NCBI RefSeq assembly: GCF_026151205.1
Contig: NC_087082.1
Location: forward strand, 12,511,365 to 12,575,364
Reading direction: 5' to 3'
DNA: 64,000 nucleotides
Source: Bolinopsis microptera
Taxonomy: Eukaryota; Ctenophora; Tentaculata; Lobata; Bolinopsidae
Shown here: in pieces, positions 57,600 through 64,000 of the stretch
Numbering within the stretch: position 1 is the first letter of the stretch
Layout: each line of letters opens with the position of its first letter
Notes under the pieces: model-generated
What the model was told of the DNA's origin: nothing
What the model saw: only the letters and a program-made list of their open reading frames with translations
The model's database searches: none
Made by a program: the position numbers and the translations under genes

Positions 57600-58180
57600 T
57601 CAGTCTGAATCGGACAACAAAAAAGCTGATCTTTTCCTAGGATTAGATAGAACAATTCGTTTACAGTTCAATACTCTGCCTTCGGCAGTTTTGACCCAAA
57701 ATCGAGCACTGTCGTCATGATAGGGACAAATTGATGCGGCAGGAATTCGTCTAGATCTGCAGTTGCCCTTTTTTGAAGCAGAGACACTCATTGATAAGAT
57801 GGTACCGAGGCAACGAAGGGGACGTTTAGCCTTTTTTGGAACAAAGGTAGCACTTAATGAGTCGCCCTTTTGAATTGTTCGACGTTGACAGGGCTTAGAA
57901 GAATTTTTGCTGCCCGGTTGGTATGGCACAGAATTGAACCCTCGAAACAGCCGGTACCAAAAAATTTCGATCTCCGACTTTTATTTCCAAATATCGTCTT
58001 ACCAAAATTACAGAACTTCGTAATAGCGGTGTTTTTGTTCATTTTCTTGTTTTTTATAGTAACTAAGTCATGAAGATCCTTGGCTTCACTTTCACTATCT
58101 GGTGCGACGAAATCTGACTCATTATCTGATTCCTCTTCTCTTAAGATTATACAAATAAGTAAAAGAAACTGATTCAGCAT
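57600..58180 (-). pseudogene. Two overlapping open frames, possibly one decayed coding segment
   Basis: Frame one (57854-58180) starts in REEESDNESDFVAPDSESEA, an acidic low-complexity stretch, and runs into basic text. Frame two (57600-57929) continues with VPYQPGSKNSSKPCQRR and later ICPYHDDSARFWVKTAEGR. The two overlap by 76 bp in different frames, as would one reading frame with an indel. I recognise no family. The LINE 3' end lies just upstream (58217), so the segment may have been separated from its gene. Confidence 0.3.
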
Positions 58181-58389
58181 TCGCTTAAAATATTCTAATT
58201 ACTATTAAACTTTAAAGTAAATAATAATAATAATAATAATAACGCTTTATTTGTATACCGCTTAGGCCGTATAAGCGACCAAAGTCCAAAAAATGGAGTT
58301 GATACTGGCCAACAAAGCGGTGCAGATAAATTTACCTTAGTAGTCCCTTTTCTAATCAAAAATTCAAATTTATAAATTGTAGATTGATC

Positions 58390-61380
58390 TTAAAGTCCTG
58401 CGTCCATGACTACTGAATCACCAAAAATACTGTTCGCACATACAGGATAGGCTTGATGAAATAGATGGGTCTTGAGAGCCTTCTTGAAAACATCTAGTCG
58501 AGAGATGGAGCGTAGTGAGTAGGGAAGTGTATTCCAGATTTTAGGAGCAGTGTGAGAGAAAGCACCAGCTGTAGCCCTCAGCCTTGATAAAGGAGGGAGT
58601 AGGAAGAAGTCATGGTCCATTCTGACATGATGTTTACTAGTGTCCCTAATTTTGACCATTGTCCTTAGATATTCAGGAGCACAATCGTTTAGGCACTTGA
58701 AAACCAGTAACGCTATCTTGAATTTGATTCGCATTGCTACAGGTAAGAAGTGTAATTCAATCATATAGGGTGTGATGGGCTCCTGTCTCAACTTCCCATG
58801 AAGTCCGAATATGAATCTCACAGCAGTATTCTGCACTTTTTGAAGTTTCTGGAGAAGTCGTTCAGAAAGGGCACCATAAGTAGCATTTCCATTGTCCAGA
58901 ATGGAATGAATTGAAGCATGTACCATTTGGATTTTGAGCTCCTTACTCAGTTTGGAACCTATTCTGCCAAGATTTCGCTGATTTACATAACAAACTCTGA
59001 CAACGTTGTTGATCTGTGCCTCTAAATTGAGATGGTTGTCAAAAATGAATCCCAGATTCTTTGCTGACTTGGTAGGTTTAATGGAGCATATGCTGTCAAG
59101 ATTGAATTCAACTTGTTTTGGAGCTTTGGAGTTTGTAGAGATCTCGATTATCTCACTTTTATTGTCGTTGAGTTTCAGGTAGTTCTCACTCATCCATGAT
59201 TTGATGTGCTCGAAACATTCTTTCAATTTGCTCTTCATAGATTCAATGTCCATGTCTTTCTTAGGATCAAATGAGAAGTATATCTGAGTATCATCAGCAT
59301 ATAGATGGATTTGGAGACCATGCATACTTGCAATATCTTGTAGCTGTTTAGTGTAAAGGATGAAAAATATAGGACCAAGAATTGAGCCCTGAGGAACTCC
59401 AATCTCGAGGTCACAGAGAGAGGAATATTCACCCTTAACACCAACGATAAAGGATCGATTTGACAGGTAGCTTGCAACCCATTGAAGAATAATACCACTA
59501 AATCCATAGCTATGTTCGAGTCGTCTCAAAAGTCTTTTGTGATTGATGGTATCAAATGCAGCTGACAAGTCAAGAAGAAGAAGAACAGTATGACTCTTCT
59601 TGTCAACTTGGAGGAGTATATCATTATGTACCTTGAGCACTGCAGTTTCACAGCTCATGTTTTTCCGGTAACCTGATTGATTTGCTGCGAAAAGATTGTT
59701 CTTATTGAGGTACTCGGAAAACTGTGAGTGGGCACACTTTTCTATAACCTTGGAAATAAAACTGAGGTTACTCACAGGTCTATAGCTTTTCAAGTCGTCT
59801 GCATCTAGAGAGGCTTTCTTTAGGACTGGTCGTACTATAGCAGACTTCAGAGCATGTGGAAAATAGCCCTCTTGGAGGGATAGGTTAACTATGAGGGTGA
59901 TATGAGGGAGCAATTCATCGAGACAGTGCTTGAGGAGCCATGTTGGAAGAGGATCGAGTTCACACGACTTATTATTCATCGTCTTAGTAATCAGGGAAAG
60001 AACCTCTGATCGAGTAACTAATCTGAAAGCTGTAGCAGAGCATGGTAGAGAACTATGTGTATCATTAGGCATCTCTAACTCTTTTACACAAGGTTTGTCG
60101 TCAGATTGACTATCAGCACTGGACAGGCTTTCCTCTGAGATAGACCCATAAATCTTCTTTACTTTATCGTCAAAGTAGTTTTTGAGACTTTCTGCAACTG
60201 CTTGATGCGTGGGCCCAGAAGGGGACTTCTGAGAAAGATCTTTATCCAGAAGGTTATTTATAATTCTGTATGTAGCTTTTGGATCTCCTTTAGCATCTGT
60301 AAGTCGTTTCTCATAATAGCGATTCCGTTCTCTAGAGATGATTAAGGTAGTATCTACACAAGCTTCCCTGTAGATTTCTCTATAATCTTGAGCATCAGCC
60401 ATACTTTTATGCTTCTTCCAGAGTCTTTCAGCAGCTCTGCGCTTTTTACGGGCATCATTGCAGTTTTCATTCCACCAGTCACTACGACCAGGTATAAAAT
60501 AGATGTTCTTAGCTGGTGCATGCTTATTAAGAACTGAGGATATAACAGAATCGTATTTGTCGACTGCGTCATCTAAACTAGTTAGCTGGGATGGAGATGG
60601 CATGTGGAGTACAATGTCAGCTTTGAAAGCATCAATATCAATTTTGCTAAACTCACGAACTGTTTTTTGTTCCTTACTTGGCTGCTTTGATGACACATCA
60701 ATCTCGGGTGCACTAAACTTAACCAGGAAGTGATCTGACGTTGTGCCCGTGTCTTCCACAATTTCAAGCTCTGTGATGTTTAAGTTGTCAGCCGGTGATT
60801 CCAATGTTAGCACTAGGTCCAGTGTGCCGCCAGAGATGTGTGTTGGTGAGGAAACATGCTGCTTCAAGCCTTTTGAATGACAGAGTGCCATGAATTGTTT
60901 AGCCCAATAGTCTGGATCCTCTACATGAAAGTTGAAATCCCCTGCTAATATAGGAATACCAGATTTAGTTATCAAGGTATCCATGTAATCAGAAAACTGT
61001 TCAAGAAACAATTTCTTTCGGGTTTCTTGATATTTCTTATGAGAAGAAACTTGAGTTGATCGATAAAGGACACAAAATCTGATCAAGTGAGATTTTGCTC
61101 TGAAGACAGTTTCCAAAACCTCAAAGGAACTAAACTTCACACTGTTTCTTGTCAGAGAGACAACCTTTGGGTCATAGATGAAGGCAACACCGCCACCTCT
61201 CCCACGTCTTGGAGCACTAATAATATCATATTTGTGGTCTTTCACCTCAGCGATTTTGGCCTTATCATCAACTCTCAGCCAAGTCTCTGTCAGGAAGCAT
61301 ATATCCACGTTCTCTTCTCTCAGTAGCTCTAGTACAGATACCGTTTTGTTGCAAATGGATCTTGCATTAAAGGTTGCCAT
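58390..61380 (-). CDS. LINE ORF2: endonuclease and reverse transcriptase
   Basis: The first ATG of this frame is at 61380 (996 residues); the frame itself opens at 61422, overlapping the end of ORF1 by four bases. N-terminal apurinic-type endonuclease: FNARS, TETWL, GDFNFH and TSDHFLV give the expected N, E, D/N and D/H active-site residues. Reverse transcriptase: YRPVSNLSFISKVIEK, LDLSAAFDTINH, GVPQGSILGPIFF and YADDTQIY, with the YADD catalytic box intact. The C-terminal part is typical of jockey/CR1-group elements. Translation probably follows reinitiation after the ORF1 stop. No lesions are seen. Confidence 0.95.
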   Translation of the reverse strand: MATFNARSICNKTVSVLELLREENVDICFLTETWLRVDDKAKIAEVKDHKYDIISAPRRGRGGGVAFIYDPKVVSLTRNSVKFSSFEVLETVFRAKSHLIRFCVLYRSTQVSSHKKYQETRKKLFLEQFSDYMDTLITKSGIPILAGDFNFHVEDPDYWAKQFMALCHSKGLKQHVSSPTHISGGTLDLVLTLESPADNLNITELEIVEDTGTTSDHFLVKFSAPEIDVSSKQPSKEQKTVREFSKIDIDAFKADIVLHMPSPSQLTSLDDAVDKYDSVISSVLNKHAPAKNIYFIPGRSDWWNENCNDARKKRRAAERLWKKHKSMADAQDYREIYREACVDTTLIISRERNRYYEKRLTDAKGDPKATYRIINNLLDKDLSQKSPSGPTHQAVAESLKNYFDDKVKKIYGSISEESLSSADSQSDDKPCVKELEMPNDTHSSLPCSATAFRLVTRSEVLSLITKTMNNKSCELDPLPTWLLKHCLDELLPHITLIVNLSLQEGYFPHALKSAIVRPVLKKASLDADDLKSYRPVSNLSFISKVIEKCAHSQFSEYLNKNNLFAANQSGYRKNMSCETAVLKVHNDILLQVDKKSHTVLLLLDLSAAFDTINHKRLLRRLEHSYGFSGIILQWVASYLSNRSFIVGVKGEYSSLCDLEIGVPQGSILGPIFFILYTKQLQDIASMHGLQIHLYADDTQIYFSFDPKKDMDIESMKSKLKECFEHIKSWMSENYLKLNDNKSEIIEISTNSKAPKQVEFNLDSICSIKPTKSAKNLGFIFDNHLNLEAQINNVVRVCYVNQRNLGRIGSKLSKELKIQMVHASIHSILDNGNATYGALSERLLQKLQKVQNTAVRFIFGLHGKLRQEPITPYMIELHFLPVAMRIKFKIALLVFKCLNDCAPEYLRTMVKIRDTSKHHVRMDHDFFLLPPLSRLRATAGAFSHTAPKIWNTLPYSLRSISRLDVFKKALKTHLFHQAYPVCANSIFGDSVVMDAGL

Positions 61381-61418
61381 TTTCAGAGCATGGGGTGGAC
61401 TGTGATGGTGTCCTGGTG

Positions 61419-62873
61419 TCACATCATGTTTTTTGAGTCATATTCTGTATTCATCACTAGCCTCTGCATCTCTCTGGCAATGATTGGACACTCCATTGAT
61501 GCTGCATTATGGGACTTGTGCTGTGCTTTATCACTGGGATTCTTCGAGTTTTTGCACCTGGCACAGCACTTTGCTTCACTTTTGGACTTGTTACTGCAAT
61601 CTTTAGACAGGTGGTTTCCTGAGCAGCGGAAGCAAGTTGGATCATCAACCTTGGTAGGACAGTTTGTAGAAGTGTGACCAATTCCTTGACAATGGTAACA
61701 AGAAACAACATGAACTCGATCGGACACAGGATGGCAGGTATTTCCAAAATAAAGAGCTCTTCCTTGGTCATTCATGATGCAAGATCGGATAGCAGGAGAG
61801 ACTTTAAGTGCAAATGTGAAATACTTGCTATTTTCAGTAAAACGTGACATGTACACAACCTCCAATTTGTGACCAGCATCCACAAGCTTGCGTACTCCGT
61901 CATTTTTGGCCAAGATGGACGGTTTCAGTAGCGATCTGCACTTATCTCTTAGTTTATCATCATTGTCTGCTGTAAGTCTGCGGAAGGCATCGTCCCTATG
62001 GACGTTCTCTATTGTTAACTTTGGATACATCTTCTTTGCTTCACGCAAAGTATATCCCTTTGAAGAATCTTCATCAATCAACTGAGTAGCATTTTGCCTT
62101 GCCTCTGAATCAGGAAAACCAATAGCGATAGAGTTATTGGATTTGTTAACCTTTACAAAGTCCGTTTGTACTGATGACAATTTCTCACATACATTATTGC
62201 AAACGGACTCAGCGGACTCAGCTGTGACATCTTCAGGGGGAGATAATATAAGCACTGAACTCTTGGACTGGATCCTAGGACGAGGTGCCAGTTGCTGCAT
62301 CTTTGGAGGACTGCCCATGGTAGATGCCTGGAATACCTCCTGCTGTCTTTCCTGCGACTTGTTAGTAAATAGATCGGACATAAGGAATTTTTGAGAGTTA
62401 GAACTTTGGGGCCCTGATGGACCAAGCTTAGCATCAATAGCATCATGAACACTTTTAAGGATATCCACTTTGAAATCTTTCATTTCACTTCTGAACTGAT
62501 CACTGTCCATACCACCCGATCCAACCTGTTCAGAGTCTGTGTCATTACCCGTCTCAAAGGAGATCTTCTTGTTGTCGGTCAGATTACCCGTAGTTATGCA
62601 GTTGGGACAGAACCACCAGGTACAGGGGTTCTTCTCCATAGCTGCAAGGACGTCACTTGAGAGGGGAATTGTTAAACAGAGGTTGTGGTACTTAGATTTA
62701 CATTTCATGCATTCCAAAAGCTGGTCACCCGGCTGAGCATTGCAGGATTTGCAAGCGCCACTTGAAGCAATATGACCTAATCCAGGGTCAAAATCTTGGG
62801 TTTTGGACCACGTGATTAGAAGCTTCCCTCGTGGGGTTCGCCCGTCAATCTTTAACTTTAAGCAATCAGTCAT
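61419..62873 (-). CDS. LINE ORF1: PHD finger and zinc-knuckle nucleic-acid-binding protein
   Basis: 484 residues from ATG 62873. Near residues 40-95 is a C4HC3 PHD finger (CKSCNAQPGDQLLECMKC, then HNLC and WFCPNC). The C-terminal third has CCHC-type knuckles (CYHCQGIGHTSTNC and CFRCSGNHLSKDC) and a further Cys/His cluster. PHD-bearing ORF1 proteins are known from CR1-like LINEs. It should bind LINE RNA in the ribonucleoprotein. The stop TGA overlaps the start of the ORF2 frame. Confidence 0.92.
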   Translation of the reverse strand: MTDCLKLKIDGRTPRGKLLITWSKTQDFDPGLGHIASSGACKSCNAQPGDQLLECMKCKSKYHNLCLTIPLSSDVLAAMEKNPCTWWFCPNCITTGNLTDNKKISFETGNDTDSEQVGSGGMDSDQFRSEMKDFKVDILKSVHDAIDAKLGPSGPQSSNSQKFLMSDLFTNKSQERQQEVFQASTMGSPPKMQQLAPRPRIQSKSSVLILSPPEDVTAESAESVCNNVCEKLSSVQTDFVKVNKSNNSIAIGFPDSEARQNATQLIDEDSSKGYTLREAKKMYPKLTIENVHRDDAFRRLTADNDDKLRDKCRSLLKPSILAKNDGVRKLVDAGHKLEVVYMSRFTENSKYFTFALKVSPAIRSCIMNDQGRALYFGNTCHPVSDRVHVVSCYHCQGIGHTSTNCPTKVDDPTCFRCSGNHLSKDCSNKSKSEAKCCARCKNSKNPSDKAQHKSHNAASMECPIIAREMQRLVMNTEYDSKNMM

Positions 62874-62876
62874 TGT

Positions 62877-63360
62877 AGTACTTGTATAGTACTTGTATAG
62901 TACTTGTATAGTACCGTTAAAGGCACAGCACCAACAATGTGCAGTAGCAGGGGCAACTGGCAGTTAAAAATTGCCGATATAACAGAGATAAGGGAGCTCT
63001 GTTTTCAACACGTAACAAAACTGCAAAAGATAAATCGTAACATCGAACCATTAGATTAAAAGCAGCCCTATACCAGAGTTGAGAAATACTTGCCATGGCA
63101 ATGTTCGACGATGGCATAGAAGGTATTGTGAGGAGGTATTGAAAATCCAAATTATCAAAAGCAATCAACACAAACAAAGGAAATCAATACAATTCAAATC
63201 CACGCAAACTGCAAATAAGCATGTATACTAAGTCAACTGCAAACAAGCATTTATACTAAGTCAACTGTAAACAAGCATTTATACTAAGTCAACTGCAAAC
63301 AAGCATTTATACTAAGTCAAATCCAAACAAGCAAACAGACAAGACAAGTTACCAACGTAT
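62877..63360. repeat. Short tandem repeats upstream of LINE ORF1
   Basis: Three copies of the 11-bp unit acttgtatagt lie just upstream of ORF1 (about 62879-62912). About four copies of a 28-bp unit starting actaagtcaactgcaaac, with starts at 63227, 63255 and on, span 63205-63335. The 28-bp array may be a LINE promoter array or unrelated host DNA. Confidence 0.8.
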
Positions 63361-63540
63361 AACAGAATGGTGCTTGGCACTCATTCCGAAACCGAGGTCC
63401 GAGCCTCTATTAGGCGAATATTAATTCGTTTTCTCAAACAAGACTCTGGCAATCTATGTAGGGGGCTGTGAGAAACTTTATAGAAGTGATACAAAGTGAT
63501 CATAATTGTAAATTTCTTGGACATGTTGCTTCCAAGATAG

Positions 63541-63643
63541 TTGACCATTAATGACCATTAATGACCATTAATGACAATGTCAGTTTTGACAAAATTCCAT
63601 CTACTGACATTAATGGTCGTTGCAACCCCCCCCCCCCCCCCCC
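63541..63643. mobile_element. C-capped inverted-repeat element (family 2), right-end copy
   Basis: Three accattaatg units, then gacaatgtcagttttg and ctactgacattaatggtcgt, then tgcaac followed by 18 C. The inner part is in the same orientation as at 56733-56890, but here the right cap is kept and the left cap is missing. The two copies together define both ends. Confidence 0.65.
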
Positions 63644-63695
63644 ATTTCTGACTAATTTATAAGAAATTTTCCGAACTTGAGGTGAATAATCTTAC

Positions 63696-63833
63696 ATCAG
63701 GTTTAAGGTTGGCTTCTGTTGCCCAGGTGAGTTCGGGTGACGTGGGTGAGGTGAGTGAGGAGCTGTGTTGTGATACAAGTTTGATGTTGGAATTGGTGGA
63801 ATGTTGCGAGGTTTGGTTGTCAAATTCCTCGAA
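63696..63833 (-). CDS. Candidate upstream exon of the Pro/Gln/Ser-rich gene
   Basis: 46 codons between a tttgttcag acceptor and a GAT|GTAAGAT donor, the same donor style as the exons at 55745 and 56355. The translation is Ser/Thr/Gln-rich (VSQHSSSLTSPTSPEL, ending ATEANLKPD). It leaves in phase 0, so at least one more exon is needed before 56501, which is entered in a different phase. If it belongs to the same gene, the LINE sits in the intervening intron. Confidence 0.4.
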
Positions 63834-64000
63834 CTGAACAAATATTTGTATTACATTCAATTCGAATTTAAACTCACTTTTATCATAAAATTCATCCACG
63901 AATGATATATAAGCTATGGCTAGGATAATGGGTGTTATGCCTCATATCTTACCTGTTTTGTTGTTCGCACTTGTACATGTGTTGTGGCCAGTGACCACGT
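63834..64000. other. Window end, no feature recognised
   Basis: AT-rich, no exon identified. Confidence 0.4.

Larger units (their letters stand above)
58217..62915 (-). mobile_element. Full-length CR1/L2-type LINE with both ORFs open
   Basis: Two long minus-strand frames (ORF1 61419-62873, ORF2 58390-61422) are followed by a short 3' UTR. The 3' UTR ends acaaataaagcg and an (ATT)n tail at 58217-58241, as in CR1/L2 elements, which end in short microsatellites rather than poly(A). The 5' boundary is uncertain. Three 11-bp acttgtatagt copies lie right before ORF1, and a 28-bp tandem array at 63205-63335 may be part of the 5' UTR. I cannot see target duplications. Both frames are unbroken, so this copy is young. 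Confidence 0.88.

Overview
The window reads as nuclear DNA from an animal. It is AT-rich, genes are split by GT-AG introns of tens to hundreds of bases, and recognisable genes (KDM1B/LSD2, SPAG1-like, TMEM45-like, mitochondrial ADP/ATP carrier) sit among many transposable elements and satellites. A non-bilaterian animal such as a ctenophore, sponge or cnidarian is plausible because the ADP/ATP carrier carries fungal/plant-like motifs, but I cannot place the species. No bacterial-type operon, CRISPR array or rRNA is visible.

Region 1-22.3 kb is the gene-bearing part. On the minus strand are the first two exons of a SPAG1-like gene (2835-3376), a nearly complete flavin histone demethylase KDM1B with 17 phase-consistent exons (4636-12601), a seven-exon TMEM45-family membrane gene (19340-21186) and an intronless short-chain dehydrogenase (21530-22291). 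On the plus strand are a BTB-domain ORF nested in the largest KDM1B intron (5578-6453, apparently broken downstream) and a two-repeat eight-helix membrane protein (16402-17292). Between them lie a 301-bp tandem array, a 24-bp minisatellite with an open frame, and a TIR element.

Region 22.65-28 kb is a complete Ty3/gypsy retrotransposon with two identical 117-bp LTRs, a 5-bp target duplication and one unbroken gag-pol frame. Region 28-42 kb has no recognised protein gene. It holds GC-rich dispersed repeats, a pair of apparently identical 262-bp inverted repeats about 9.5 kb apart, and between them a 2-kb array of a 16-bp unit. Region 42.6-46.1 kb carries the six-exon ADP/ATP carrier gene.

Region 46-64 kb is mostly mobile DNA: MULE transposase debris, a 1.47-kb tandem duplication containing a hAT-like element, several inverted-repeat elements capped by long G or C homopolymers, and an intact two-ORF CR1/L2-type LINE (about 58.2-62.9 kb). 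The LINE appears to sit inside an intron of an unrecognised Pro/Gln/Ser-rich minus-strand gene whose last exons (55470-56501) look duplicated from one another.

The cellular genes do not form one pathway; they are neighbours. The retroelements and simple arrays account for most of the length.
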